Shown: piece after piece, positions 1-11,226 of the stretch
How the letters are laid out: every line of letters begins with the position of its first letter
Numbering within the stretch: position 1 is the stretch's first letter
Origin: Nannobrachium achirus
Taxonomy: Eukaryota > Chordata > Actinopteri > Myctophiformes > Myctophidae
Direction of reading: 5' to 3'
Assembly: GCA_963921795.1 (NCBI GenBank)
Contig: OY997644.1
Location: 2,124,458-2,188,457 of the forward strand
DNA length: 64,000 nt
Made by a program: the position numbers and the translations under genes
Notes under the pieces: model-generated
The model's database searches: none
What the model was told of the DNA's origin: nothing
Seen by the model: the letters and a program-made list of their open reading frames with translations, nothing else

Positions 1-1331
1 ATACGTCGCGCCGCCGACAGTATAGATTGAGTTTTTTTGGGGGGGCTCTAAACTTTATTCTAAACCATTTTCAATGGAATAAATCGTCGGACCATCTAGA
101 CTCGGTCGTTGGGAAGCGTAGGACGAGCCAGGACCACCCACATCTCTACAAGCAGCTCAGGGTAAGTAAAATAGCAAAAACAGAAAAAATATTGCCATAT
201 TGTATTGAAAAAATCCCGAACTTGTCCGGGATAGGCACAAGAAGTGTTAACAAGGTAGAAAGCCCTGGTATAATTATATTCTCCACACTTGTATTCTCCC
301 ATATTCCCAAGTTCCGCAGGTCAGCTGCACAGGAGCAATGCATTATTGTTAATTGTGGCACGTTTACTAACATGTTTAGCTGCACTTGAACAACCATTCC
401 AGGCTGCCATATCCAGCCCAAGAAACCGTAGAAACGGGGACACACGCCACTGTGTTCATGTATTCTGTTTGTGGTGTATCTTGGTGTACAATGTACATTT
501 TGTGAGTTTCTTGTAAGCACTATCAATCTCATCTATACAGTATTTTAATTGCTCTTTAAACGTTTTGATCCTTGAAAATCTTACAGCACTATATTATCTC
601 CCATGCACCAGCTGGATTATGCTATGCGTAGGCTATATAAAGTAACGTTGATCTTTTTATTTCTTTTTGAGCGGTGGTCACACCGTCTCCATAGCGTGGC
701 CGTGTGTGTATCCGTGTGTGTGTGTCTGTCTGTCTGTCTGTCTGTATGTAGCCTGTGGTGTATGGTGTAGTATTTTCTGTTATGACCATTGTATAGTTCA
801 GATTGGGAATAGTTGTGAGAAAAGGTTAAAAATGAACCCCATGGGACATTAGTTGGCGACGGCAACAAGCAGAAATCATAACTAGACATCATAACGGTCC
901 AAAAAAAACAGGTTTCGAAAAACTGTCATTGGGGTGCTGGTAGACCCCTCTCTCCTGCCCTACTAATGTGGCCTTCACATGAAGATGACACAAGCATTTC
1001 TGCATGCCTTATCCTTATTATTAACTACCATTTCCTGTAAAAAAGAACAAAACTCAATCAGTGTGTGTGTGTGTGTGTGCGTGCGCGCGTGCGTGCGTGC
1101 GTGCGTGTGTGTGTGTGGGCACAATGCTATTGCTCTCTTGCATTGGTGACAAAGATTCCCTGTGGGTAATAATGGCTTTTGTCATGTAAATGAGCTTGAA
1201 GGTCATCAGTGACACAGGCATTTTGAAAAAAAAAAAGAGCAAGACCTGACAACAATAGAATAGAACAATAGAAATCAGTCCATGAATTAGCCTATCACAA
1301 CAACGTAATGAAAAAGCTGCACGATATATAG
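1..1331. other. Intergenic or intronic, no gene seen
   Basis: No ADAMTS7 TSR8 or PLAC exon was found on the minus strand. On the plus strand a short frame ends at a strong GTAAGT at 162-167, but no homology supports it. A GT/CTGT microsatellite lies at 700-748 and a mixed TG/CG repeat at 1062-1117. Confidence 0.5.
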
Positions 1332-1687
1332 CAGGGTTCCCCAATAGGCGGCCCGCGGGCCATTTGCGGCCCACGGGGGGCTACTGCCTGGCCCCCACCA
1401 ACCCCAGTAATAATGGTGGTATAAGAGCAGCAACAACACTAGTATATCGTCGTTGTCGGTGGAAATCTCGTATCTCAAAATTTGTATGTTCTTTCGCAAA
1501 TCATACAAGGCCGTCGCACAAAAGTAGTGAAAACGAACGGTTTTGGACATACAAGATTTTCACCCGACAACGACGATATCTGAACTGTCGCTGGAGTAGC
1601 CGGAACGCCACCGTCGCCCCCTGCAATGTTGTGGCCCTCGGCTTGGTACCCTTGACATAATTCGGCCCTTGGGGAAAACTAATTGGG
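1332..1687 (+). mobile_element. hAT-like MITE, right end truncated
   Basis: It starts CAGGGTTCCCCAATAGGCGG and matches the complete copy at 8137-8605, but stops at AATTGGG without the right terminus. A nested 136-bp element with ATATCGTC ends lies at 1444-1579. In this copy the hairpin present in its relatives has been lost. Confidence 0.75.
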
Positions 1688-2433
1688 CAAGCGTATCAAC
1701 GTTACGTGATTCTCTCATTTTGCCCGGGAAAAAAAACGGATGCATGTCTCAAAGGATATACTATATTATGGCAGAATCGCGGGTCGAAGGTTTAGAATCT
1801 TTGGCAGCCCTGTTTTCACTTTTCACTACATCGGGGTTGTTGCAATTACCGGCACTACAATACTTCACCATCTGTTGCGATATGACGAAATAAACCCATA
1901 AAATATAAAAACGTGTATGTTTCGTAATGTAATTCCAATGGAGAAAGCTGTGTTGTACACCCGAATAAAAGAATAGTATCATGCAAAAATCATGCCAAAA
2001 CCAACAGCATGATAACTGGTGAACAAAAACATTAATCAACATCGATTTTGGTGTAAAATCGTTCAGCTTCTAATATATCTGCTTCTGCAAATAATTGCCA
2101 ATAACGGAATTATAATGACAGAAAATCTATTTCAAGCAGCAGACCTTATTGTGTTGTATTGTTAAGTCAATACAATGCTACACACAATACAATACATACA
2201 ATACAATAATTCTAATCTTTAGAATTTCTGCAAGGTTTAAGATGAAACTCCATGTTAGAGTAGGCAATCTTTTTCAGTATAAGGAATCTCTAGGCGTTTC
2301 TTAACTTTAAATCAGGTGGTATTTGATTATGCAGTGTTATACGATATACTTTAGTTGCAGTGCATATACAGATATACAGATCAAAGACTTTTAATGGTCT
2401 GTCTTTAGTTCAAGCAAATGACCATAAAGAGCC

Positions 2434-2980
2434 CAAGGGGGGGAGTGGGACTGAGTAACTAGGGCCCAAGGTGGAGGGGCCTTGATTATTTTATACTTTG
2501 GCTATTGACAAATAGCTGATATACAAGCTCACACGGTGCCGCGCTGCGAGCTTGTAGATCTGTTATTTTTTAAAAGTCGTGAAAATGTGTGAAAATCTTT
2601 GAATATATGTATTTTTTAAGCAAACATTTGTAACTAAAATTTTGCTTCTGGGGGGGTCCCTGGAACGAAATATTTTGAGGTGGGGGTCCGCGGCCAAATA
2701 CATGTAATTTTGGGGGTCCTTCACATGAAAATGTTTGAGCACCGACTGAAAAAAAAAAACGTAGAAGGATTTGAAATATTCAGACACAAAATTTTCACAA
2801 TTTTTCAAAAATAGCAGATCTACAAGCTCGCAGCGCGCCGCGCTGTGAGTTTGTATATCTGCTATTTTTCAATAGTTAAAATGGGTTCCCAGTCTAAATG
2901 GGTTAAACCCCCTGCCCCTATGAAGAACATTCCGCAGTGATCCTTGTACCCAGGGCCCAGAATTTGGTGCAACGCCCCTG
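2434..2980. mobile_element. Degraded hAT-like element with nested hairpin MITE
   Basis: The right terminus ends ACGCCCCTG and the flanks resemble the complete copy at 58865-59263. Inside is a TTAA-type MITE remnant with two hairpins, about 2512-2570 (partial) and 2806-2869. The left terminus is not clear. Confidence 0.6.
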
Positions 2981-3218
2981 TCTGCTCTTCTAACTGTGTG
3001 AGAGGAGAAAGCCCTGGACCTTGAGCATGCTGTGAGTCATGAGGAAGGATGAACATATCAAAGAGAGGGCTGAGCGCAGCGTGGGGTCAGGTAATCACTG
3101 CCCACACAGCGTGAAATGTAAGGTTGCACGAGGTGTTGAACAGCATGAGATTTGAGGCAACATGAGACATGCGGTGGTTTGATTTAAGATCACTTTCTAC
3201 CTATTTTCACCTTAACTG

Positions 3219-4240
3219 AGTACCTGAGACGAAAAACAGTCAATTTTTAATATAGATATTTTTTTTGATTTACCAGACTGTAAACCACAAACTAGAAGTG
3301 TTTTAATCTGTTAAATTATTTATGCACTCCCCCCTCATTTTGTTGAATTAGATTTGTTTTTACTTAACTCATATATATTAGAAATGATACAGAAATGCCT
3401 GTGGCATCTTGTTGTGAAGGCCACATCTTTGAATGTGTCACTGCAATCAATACTCAATACGCTTTCATGTTTCAAGGTCTTCTTAACATTGAATGCCCTT
3501 TTCAAGATGGCCGCCAAGTAACAGGATGCCACATTCCTAAATTTCTAGTGCACGGATCATTTTTTAGTGCACGGATTGTGCACGCCCATGCACCATGTGT
3601 AGTACTTTTTAACAGCTTTCAAACAAAAAAAATCCGCTTGGAAATCCGTTCAGGCATTCATGAGATACAAGCCTTCAAAGTCAGACAAAACAGCCATTTT
3701 TGACATTTTGAAAGATGTGTTTGTTATGGGGCTAAACATGCAATTTCGCAATTGCGATCATGCCTAATACATTTGAGGCATTTTTAGAATTTTTTTTATA
3801 AAAAAAAAATTGATTTTTTTTTTTTTTTTTTTTTTTTTTCAAAATGGCTTCCAACTCGGGCTGTGGCAGCCAGGGACTACTGTAATAACTCGGGAAACTC
3901 TGGCCTTGGCAGTCAATGAGGTTAAGAGAGGAGCATTGTATGTATTATTTGGACACTTGAAAAAATATTTAGTATCATTTTAAACTTGAAGTTCAAACTT
4001 ATGGAAAGTGGAAAAACAGTATAACTCCAACAGTTTGTGGAACAACAGTATAAGTCCGTACAAGCAATATTCAGCAGACAAAGGGAGTGCATTAACAATT
4101 TAACAGATTAAAAATGACTAGTTTGTGACAAAAAAAATGACTAGTTTTGTACAGTCTGGTAATTGAAAAAAAATAGATATTTTCAAAAAATATATACAGT
4201 ATATATGGACATAGACTGTTATTCGTCTCAGGTACTCAAC
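3219..4240. mobile_element. Foldback element with long inverted repeats
   Basis: Inverted repeats of over 110 bp face each other: 3219-3330 (GAGTACCTGAGACG outward) and about 4075-4240 (CGTCTCAGGTACTC). Each arm contains the same blocks (CAGACTGTA, AATCTGTTAAATT, GCACTCCC). The 750-bp interior has no recognisable coding capacity and includes a T30 run at about 3810-3839. The superfamily is uncertain because no clean target duplication was seen. Confidence 0.6.
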
Positions 4241-4384
4241 TGGAACTCACTGATGCTCATTGTACCATTTTTGTCTATGAAAAAAAAGGAGTAGGATATA
4301 AGCTACACATCCCCACTGTTTCTTTAAACACGGCCAAAAAATGATCAAATGAAGAAAACGGAAATGTCCGCACACGGTTGCTCT

Positions 4385-4565
4385 CCCGCAGTGTTGTTTT
4401 TGACAGCAAATTTTGATTTAGTTTTAGTCATAGTCTTTTGAATAAAATGTCTTTTAGTTTTAGTCATAATTTAGTCACCTGGGAAGTTTTAGTCTAATTT
4501 TAGTCGACTAAATATCAAAAGATTTTAAATCTACAGTTGATTTAGTCAACTGAAATGTATTTTTG
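4385..4565. repeat. TTTTAGTC-rich repeat
   Basis: The words AGTTTTAGTC and GTCGACTAAA recur several times in 180 bp. They resemble the terminal region of a common fish hAT-type repeat, but no pair of termini was found. Confidence 0.4.
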
Positions 4566-4689
4566 CAGGCCTTGATGGCATCATAATGACTGATTTTACA
4601 CTTGGGTAGGGTGAATCAAAATGTCCTTGTCAATCGTTAAGTCTACTGTGTGCGGTCAAGTCTTTAATAGGAAAGTGTGTGTATATTGG

Positions 4690-4995
4690 ATGCCGACAGC
4701 TTTCACCCTCCCCACCTCATCAAAAACATCCCTTTCGGACAGGTTCAGCGTCTCAGACGCATCTGTGACCAAGAACGCGACTTCACCACAAAAGGCTGTT
4801 GAAATGAGGAACCGATTCACTGAGCGAGGATATAGACCCAGAGAGCTGCACATGTAACTCCTCAAGGTAAAAGCTACAGTATGGATAGAAAAGGTCTCCT
4901 GTGCAGCAAACGGAAACGTCCTTATAAAAGCAATGTTCATTTTGTATCCACATTCAGTAAACAGTCTGCTCAGATCCGCAGCATTATTAAGCGCA
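4690..4995 (+). pseudogene. Possible reverse-transcriptase remnant
   Basis: The plus-strand frame reads KAVEMRNRFTERGYRPREL and continues, after a stop, through SCAANGNVLIKAMFILYPHS. The F..RGY..L pattern recalls the C-terminal region of some fish non-LTR or DIRS-type reverse transcriptases. It is broken and short. The opposite strand has a 131-codon frame that I regard as a shadow. The family is not certain. Confidence 0.3.
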
Positions 4996-5029
4996 ACCGG
5001 AGCATACTTGAGAGAGTGACCCTGACATA

Positions 5030-5511
5030 GGGTGCGTTCGGAAATGCACACCGGGTGTGTGCTCAGTGTAGTGAGGGCAGTGGGCGTGACGTTGTAGAGT
5101 CCGTTCAGTGTGTCTTGTTTACGAACGACCAGTTAAGAGGCAGCTGTGCGCTTTTTCACCCTGAACTCTGAAGGTAAACCTTCTGAGAAGCAGCAGTTGC
5201 TAAAGAACGTTGATATTGAAAGGAGATGTAATTCATAACATTGGCATACCTGCTATAGTTTACACGTTGATGCGTGTGAAACTATCAAGCCCAAACGACT
5301 AATTAAGCTGCAAATGCGGCATTTTGCGGTCATTTCCTCCATTGTTCACAGCTGAGAAGCGCTCGAGACATGGCCATGAAAACCAAGACACCGCACTGAC
5401 GCACCACACCGTCATGTGTTCAGTGTGTGCACTCAACACACCGGTGCACCGCACACTGGATTTCCGAACGACAACGCACAAAGTGCACCGAATAAATGAA
5501 CGAACGCACCC
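5030..5511. mobile_element. MITE, GGGTGCGTTCG termini
   Basis: Termini GGGTGCGTTCG and CGAACGCACCC are inverted and flanked by ATA on both sides, consistent with a 3-bp target duplication (PIF/Harbinger-like). The outer 45 bp of each end are partly complementary. There is no coding capacity. Confidence 0.6.
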
Positions 5512-5924
5512 ATAAAAAAGATTTTCCCTGCATTACCCACTTTCGTCAACAGGAGGGCCCCCACATTACAGAACAAACTAATGCGCAGTTAATTGTTTTA
5601 ATTGGTATTGGTCACCTGGTGTATAGTCTTTTTCCTATTTGGTTTATTTGATCTGTATGGGCATTCAATATGTGTGTTCCCTTTAACTGATGGTGATATC
5701 ACAATGCAGATTGGCTACTTACAGTAAGTGTGGCTGACTAGCCTATCGTTAGATCCTGACGGAGACTTAGAAGGATCGAAACGCGTTGGTCAACTTGTTG
5801 CCTTGCTCAGAATATAAATTACATTGTTTCACTATTGATGGAGTGCCTTGGAGTCCCTTGGAGTCTGCTTTCTACACCATTGGAATCTAGCAGTACTTCT
5901 TTGAAATATCTTTTGCTCATAGGA

Positions 5925-5993
<69 letters not shown>

Positions 5994-6545
5994 CGGAGCG
6001 GAGCGGGAACGAAAGCCGCTCCGCGCTCCAGAGGGCTCTTGCCCTGCTCGCTCGTCACTCTGGTCGGCCACCGGGCCGGGCCGGGCCGCTCCGCTCCGCG
6101 CCGCTCCGTCACTCACCTTGATTTGCGCATTTGTCACTCCACGCTCCGCTCAGGGTCGTCAATCAGAGTCAGCAGCCAAAATAAAAAAAGTGATTTGCTA
6201 CCATGTCCGAAACACTTTCTCCTTTGCTTTGCCACAAGTGTTCCCAACACAAATGCCTGCTGTAACGTGAGCCTTTGATGGAGAGCTGCCTTCAATGTTA
6301 CAAAAGACGCCATCTAAGGCATTGTATTTTTTAATGAGATGGGCAATATTAAATCCAGTTGGTTATTGCTTAATAACCACATTTGAGAGGGAGGCGACAA
6401 CAGGGTCGGCTAGGAGCGGACGTGGTCGGCGCTCCAAGGAGCGGAGGAAAATCCTCGCTCCAAAGCCGCTCAGAGCCATTTAAAAAAATGGCCCACTCCG
6501 CTCGCGCTCCGCTCATATGCTCTGGTGTGTGTGTGTGTGTGTGTG
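5925..6545. mobile_element. GAGCGG-rich element inserted in a (GT)n tract
   Basis: A GC-rich element (about 5992-6518) has ends rich in GAGCGGAGCGG and CGCTCCGCTC. It is bounded by (GT)33 at 5925-5991 and another (GT)n at 6523-6545, as if inserted into one microsatellite. The right tract lies just inside the intron after the TSR7 donor. Confidence 0.6.
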
Positions 6546-6571
6546 AGAGAGTGTGTGTGCTTGTGTTATAC

Positions 6572-6718
6572 CTGTCCCCAAGAGCCAGTCATCCATTGTA
6601 CACACGGTTGGATATTGCAGGACTGAATGCTGCTGGGCAAAAGGTCAATGTCGCATCCATCTTCCTCAGGACAAGTAACCATACGCTGCTGCTCACCACC
6701 TCCGCACACTTCAGAACA
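6572..6718 (-). CDS. adamts7: ADAMTS7 exon: TSR7
   Basis: This 147-nt exon (49 codons, phase 0) encodes CSEVCGGGEQQRMVTCPEED, GCDIDLLPSSIQSCNIQPCV, QWMTGSWGQ. It is the last exon found in transcription order. The final WMTGSWGQ is the first strand of TSR8, whose body, with the PLAC domain, was not found between here and position 1. The acceptor (gtgtgccag) follows a long (TG)n tract and the donor GTATAA precedes a (CA)n tract, so the exon lies between complementary microsatellites. The donor is weak at +5. Confidence 0.94.
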
Positions 6719-6722
6719 CTGG

Positions 6723-6737
6723 CACACAAACACACAT

Positions 6738-6778
<41 letters not shown>

Positions 6779-6793
6779 CGCACACACAAACAC
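6723..6793. repeat. (CA)n microsatellite at the TSR7 acceptor
   Basis: A CA-rich tract, slightly interrupted, starts 3 bp from the acceptor AG. On the coding strand it is (TG)n and occupies the place of the polypyrimidine tract. Confidence 0.9.
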
Positions 6794-7044
6794 AAAATGT
6801 TTATGTCCTGGCAGTGTTTATGTATGTCTACATAAGTACAAGGATGCCTCAAAGTACCGGTACAAAGGACATAAACACTGCCAAGGCAATTGGAGAACAG
6901 CCAGTTGCAAAGTGAAGAAGACCACAGACCATTGTTATATAAGGTATACATGCACGCACGCATGAAGTTCTAATGACTCAATACAAAATGTTCAGAAAAA
7001 AAAGAAACATTTTCGGATTTATTATGAGTACAGTAGTTAACCCA

Positions 7045-7555
7045 TTAACACCCATGGGGCCAAACTCGTTCAGTAACGAGACAAGGCCACTGGAGGTCGC
7101 TGTGCCAAAACTAAGTTGTCTCGTTGAGAGACGAGACAAAGGGTTAACTTTGTTACGTGCAGCTGCATCCATCCTGTGTGCCCTGTGAGAGACGCTCATG
7201 CATATGTCATAAAGTGACAAGCACAGAAGCAAAATGGTGCGTCTATGCTGCATATGCAGACTTCTATTCTATGCTGAAACATAAAAAGGGCTTTATCTCT
7301 GAATAAGGTGCAAAGAACAACAGGGAAGCAGAGATCTGCTTGTTTTCACGGCGACACTATACCGCGATGGTCGGCCCCGGTTTGGATTTTAGTTTCGCGA
7401 TTGTTTGTAAACAAATGGATTATCTTCCTCAATCATCAGCGGACACTCACGTGCACACGCACGAAACTTCCGAGGCTCTTCAAAATAAAGCGTAAGTGAA
7501 CGGCGGCACCAGCAACAGCTAGACATGTTAAAAACCTTGGCGGCCGTTGTGTTAA
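7045..7555 (+). mobile_element. TTAA-target MITE, TTAACAC ends (copy 1)
   Basis: Bounded by TTAACACCC and GTGTTAA. It shares its whole length with copies at 57344-57829 (inverted) and 63158-63659. It carries the inner hairpin ACTCGTTCAGTAACGAG and a second TTAACCC/GGGTTAAC pair at 7037-7146. The target TTAA suggests piggyBac- or Kolobok-type mobilisation. Confidence 0.7.
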
Positions 7556-7899
7556 GACCGGGAAAGCATCTGTCATTTTATATCTATTATGTCCATTATT
7601 TTATACTTTGCAACAATATTGATATGGGAGGCGGCGGCCAAACATACACATTTGGGGGCTCCTTGCTATGCTATAACGGCGGGGTTAGGGTTAGGCGGGG
7701 TTAGGGTTAGAACGGCAGCACCAGCAACAGCTAGAAATGTTAAAAACCTTGGCGGCCGTTGTGTTAAGACCTGGAAAGCATCTGTCAAATCTGTCATTTT
7801 ATATCCATTATGTCCATTATTTTATACTTTGCAACAGTATTGATATGGGAGGCGGCGGCCAAACATACACATTTGGGGGCTCCTTGCTATATGCTATAA
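7498..7899. repeat. Tandem duplication with telomere-like junction
   Basis: About 180 bp at 7498-7675 is repeated at 7710-7899 with a few differences. The junction at 7680-7709 is GGGGTTAGGGTTAGGC followed by the same block, i.e. vertebrate telomere-like TTAGGG units. The first copy overlaps the right end of the TTAACAC MITE. Confidence 0.75.
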
Positions 7900-7984
7900 A
7901 TTTAAAGTCCCTGTCTACAAGTCCAGCCACAAGATACTTGCAACCTCTGCTCTGGAAACAATACCTCCCCCCCCAAAAAACAGC

Positions 7985-8088
7985 TCTGCACCATGGGTGA
8001 CTGGGCCTTCTCTGCACCATGGGTGACTGGGCCTTCTCTGCACCATGGGTGACTGGGCCTTCTCTGCACCATGGGTGACTGGGCCTTC
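7985..8088. repeat. Minisatellite, 4 x 26 bp
   Basis: Four perfect 26-bp units beginning TCTGCACCATGGGTGACTGG. They read open on the minus strand but have no other sign of coding. Confidence 0.95.
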
Positions 8089-8136
8089 TGCTCAGCTGCC
8101 CCTCCACCGTGGAATGTCCTCCCTGAGCACCTAAGA

Positions 8137-8605
8137 CAGGGTTCCCCAATAGGCGGCCCGCGGGCCATTTGCGGCCCGCGGGAGGCTACTGTCTGGCCCC
8201 CACCAACCCCAGTAATAATGGTGGTATAAGAGCAGTAACAACACTAGTATATCGTCGTTGTCAGGTGGAAACCTTGTATGTCCAAAACCGCATGTTTTGT
8301 ATCTATCGTCTAAAAAATGTACTAAAATAGTGAAAACAGCCGATCTACAAGCTTGTAGATCTGCTGTTTTCACTAGTTTTGACACTTTTGTGCAATGGTC
8401 TTGCGTGATGAAGCAGGGCTTTGCTTTACCAAAAAACGTACACATTTGAAACTTGGAGATACAAGGTTTCTGCCCGACAGTGATGATATCTGAACTGTCG
8501 CTGGAGTAGAGGGCACGCCACCGTCGCCCCCTGCAATGTTGTGGCCCTCAGCTTGGTACCCTAGACATAATTCGGCCCTTGGGGAAAACTAATTGGGGAA
8601 CCCTG
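8137..8605 (+). mobile_element. hAT MITE with 8-bp target duplication
   Basis: Inverted termini CAGGGTTCCCCAAT and ATTGGGGAACCCTG, flanked by ACCTAAGA on both sides. It contains a nested ATATCGTC MITE at 8249-8489 with a short 46-bp hairpin at 8329-8374. Confidence 0.92.
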
Positions 8606-8743
8606 ACCTAAGAGCTAAACAGTCTGTCAACACTGTTAAGACAAGACTAAGCATTTGTTTAGCTATAATGTTTTCCAGTACCTCCTAGGTCTTGCTCATG
8701 TGATTACATTTTGTTTCTCCTTAGACCCTTTTAGATCTTTTTT

Positions 8744-9348
8744 TTAACCTATTCAGAACGGGTACACATTATTGTGTATCATTATTTTACGCTTTAACTA
8801 TTGAAAAATAGCAGATATACAAGCTCACAGCGCGGCACCGAGTGCCGCGCTGCGAGCTTGTAGATCTGCTATTTTTGAAAAATTGTGAAAACTAGAATTT
8901 TGACCCGATTCTATAAGTGTCTTTTGAATCCTTCTAAGGTTTTTTTTAAAAACCTATGTTTCTATGTCAGCAATTTGGCCAGCCATCATCAAAGAAAAGG
9001 TCCTTTTCACTTGAACTGGAGCTCAGTTAGTCTGTTCTTGAGAGACTACTATGTCAGTGGTTCTCAAACCTTTTCATGTGAAGGACCCCCAAAATGATAT
9101 GTATTTGTCCATGGACCCCCATCTCAAAATATTTAGTTCCAGGGACCACCCAGAAGCAAAATTTGAGTTACAAACGTTCGCTTAAAAAATACATTATATT
9201 CAAAGATTTGCACACATTTTCACGACTTTTTCAAAAATAGCAGATCTACAAGCTCGCAGCGCGGCACTCGGTGCCGCGCTGTGAGCTTGTATACCTGCTA
9301 TTTTTTAATAGTTAAAGCATCCACACATTTTAGGCCTAAATGGGTTAA
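8744..9348 (-). mobile_element. TTAA-target hairpin MITE, complete
   Basis: Flanked by TTAA at both ends, with termini CCTATTCAG and CTAAATGGG. Two subterminal hairpins lie at 8804-8878 and 9233-9307, the second being the inverted copy of the first. The internal 350 bp includes a block (GTTCTCAAACCTTTTCATG...GACCCCC) that resembles a hAT terminus. Confidence 0.9.
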
Positions 9349-9593
9349 ATCAGCTATTAACACTGTATAATTAATTACAGTTATAAGCCCACATACATTA
9401 TGAAGACTTTTATAACGATTTACAAAGCCAAGTATTTCATAATACTTCATAGCTGAACTGGTGGACTTTTTGGCAACACTTCCAATGAAACCCCTGTTCA
9501 TTCTCATTGTAATACATTATAATAATGTAGATTCAAGATTCAATAACTTTATTGCCATGTCAACATATTTGATAGGAATTTTATATTTATAGC

Positions 9594-9990
9594 ATATCGT
9601 CGTTGTCGGGTGGAAACCTTGTATGTTCAAAACCATTCGTTTTGTATTCATCATGTATAAAATGTACTAAACTAGTGAAAACAGCAGATCTACAAGCACA
9701 CAACGCCTCGCATCGCGAGGCGTTGTGAGCTTGTAGATCGGCTGTTTTCACTAGTTTTGTGCGACAGAGGTTTCTGCCCGACAGTGACGATATTTTAGTG
9801 ATCATGTTGCGAGGAAAACGTTGAGATAATAGCCATTTTGGTTAGAACTGACTGAAAATAACTTTGTACTTCAAGTTTAAAATGATACTAAATATAAGTG
9901 TCCAAATAAATTCGAAATATTATCAAATGATCTTGCGGCACCCCTGGACTGCCGTCACGGCACCCCAGGGTGCCCCGTCACCCACTGGTC
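9594..9990 (-). mobile_element. ATATCGTC hairpin MITE in a truncated hAT
   Basis: The MITE at 9594-9793 has inverted ends ATATCGTCGTTGTCGGG and CCCGACAGTGACGATAT and an 85-bp hairpin at 9672-9756. It is joined to the reversed part of a hAT MITE (9810-9990) whose complete form is at 17257-17628. Confidence 0.8.
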
Positions 9991-10107
9991 TAATAGCTAT
10001 GGGGTGCTGTCTCTGAAGCAGGCTGTTTTGCTTCTAAATGCTTCTGTATCTTCTGAGGTAGTGAGCGGGATGAGAGTTGTCTGCTATGATTTAATGTAAT
10101 AATGGCC

Positions 10108-10150
10108 TTGGATAAAGGCGCTATATGAATGCACGATTTACCATTTATTT
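10108..10150 (+). mobile_element. SINE 3' tail fragment
   Basis: GATAAAGGCGCTATATGAAT and ATTTACCATTT match the 3' end of the SINE at 56100-56392. Confidence 0.6.
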
Positions 10151-10531
10151 ACCATAATCACTGTCCAATGCATTATAATGTAAATATACCCAAGGTTGGT
10201 TTCACGTTTGGTGAGATTGCTTTCAAACTGTGCTCGAGTACGGATTGCCCCTCCCCTACCGCTCAGCTTTCACATTAATAATGTATTTCTGAACAAGAGT
10301 ACACTTCAATTCAACCAAAGAAATTATACATTACTGCACAGCCAACACTGAGTCCGAACAATTCTGTCTCAATTCTGTGACATCACTGACATATCCTTGG
10401 TATCTTATAAATACCCTTGAGCGTATGCCGTATGTCCATTCTCACTGTTGTCACGAATCCTTGGAATCTAGTCTTTTTAACCAGCATCGAGCTGCATAAT
10501 AACTGATTATAATACATGATATATTATAATG

Positions 10532-10914
10532 TAGGTGTCTTCAACGTTTTCAAGCCAAGGACCCCTTAGTTGAGAGAGAGATGAAGCAGGGACCCCCCAC
10601 AACCTGTTCATAGATTCCAGATAGTTTCATTGTTTGACAGCACAATCATCAGTGTATTTTGGATTCATGTCAATTTGTGTTTTCAGATATTTAACCACTT
10701 GAACCGTCAATACTTAATAAACTTGACCTTTCACTCTGTACTTAGTCTGCCCTTTTCCCCTCTACACCAAACGTATTTGCAGAAAATAGCCGATCTACAA
10801 GCTCACAACGCCTCGTAGCGCGAGGCGTTGTGAGCTTGTAGATCTATGAACTACTACCCTGTAGTAGTTCTGAGGACCCCCTAGGGGTCCCGAACCCCCT
10901 GTTGAAGACCCCTG
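10532..10914 (+). mobile_element. hAT-like element with hairpin
   Basis: Ends TAGGTGTCTTCAACG and GTTGAAGACCCCTG, flanked by TTATAATG on both sides. A perfect 53-bp palindrome (24-bp arms, 5-nt centre) lies at 10792-10844. A second small hairpin (GAACTACTA arms) follows at 10848-10870. Confidence 0.88.
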
Positions 10915-11226
10915 TTATAATGTATTACAACTAAAATGTATGGGAACGATAACACAATATGATCTTTTAAAGACAAAAAAAGTTTTCAGCAATTATGAAG
11001 TTATAATACGTATAACCTTATAAGTCATAATAAAATCCTTTATAATATTGTTCTAAAGCATTATGAGTGTTTAGGAGTGCTTATAACTATAATTATAGTG
11101 TTATATGCTGGTTATAATGCATTATAAGTATGTTTATAAAGCATTGTAGACATGATGGGATGCATAGCAAGTGTTACCAAATAGGGTAGGTTGGGTTTCT
11201 AAAGCACTAGACAGTAGACACTAGGG

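Noticed and set aside
27..167. Plus-strand exon ending at a strong GTAAGT
   Set aside because: The peptide matches no family I know and no partner exon was found.
1444..1579. Empty site proving hairpin insertion in the ATATCGTC MITE
   Set aside because: Compared with other copies, sequence beyond the hairpin is missing too, so this is a deletion and not an empty site.
4656..5051. 131-codon minus-strand frame as a gene
   Set aside because: It runs into the terminus of the MITE at 5030, has no recognised family, and the opposite strand reads more like a reverse-transcriptase remnant.
5832..6278. Open frames through (GT)n and (CA)n tracts
   Set aside because: Poly-Cys-Val or Thr-His translations here and at other microsatellites are artefacts of simple repeats.
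1..6571. ADAMTS7 TSR8 and PLAC exons
   Set aside because: Expected next on the minus strand, but no CxxxCGGGxQxR or PLAC Cys pattern was found; probably beyond the window.
7981..8168. Protein-coding minus-strand repeat frame
   Set aside because: The frame is open only because the 26-bp unit repeats and shifts frame without meeting a stop; no start, splice or homology support.
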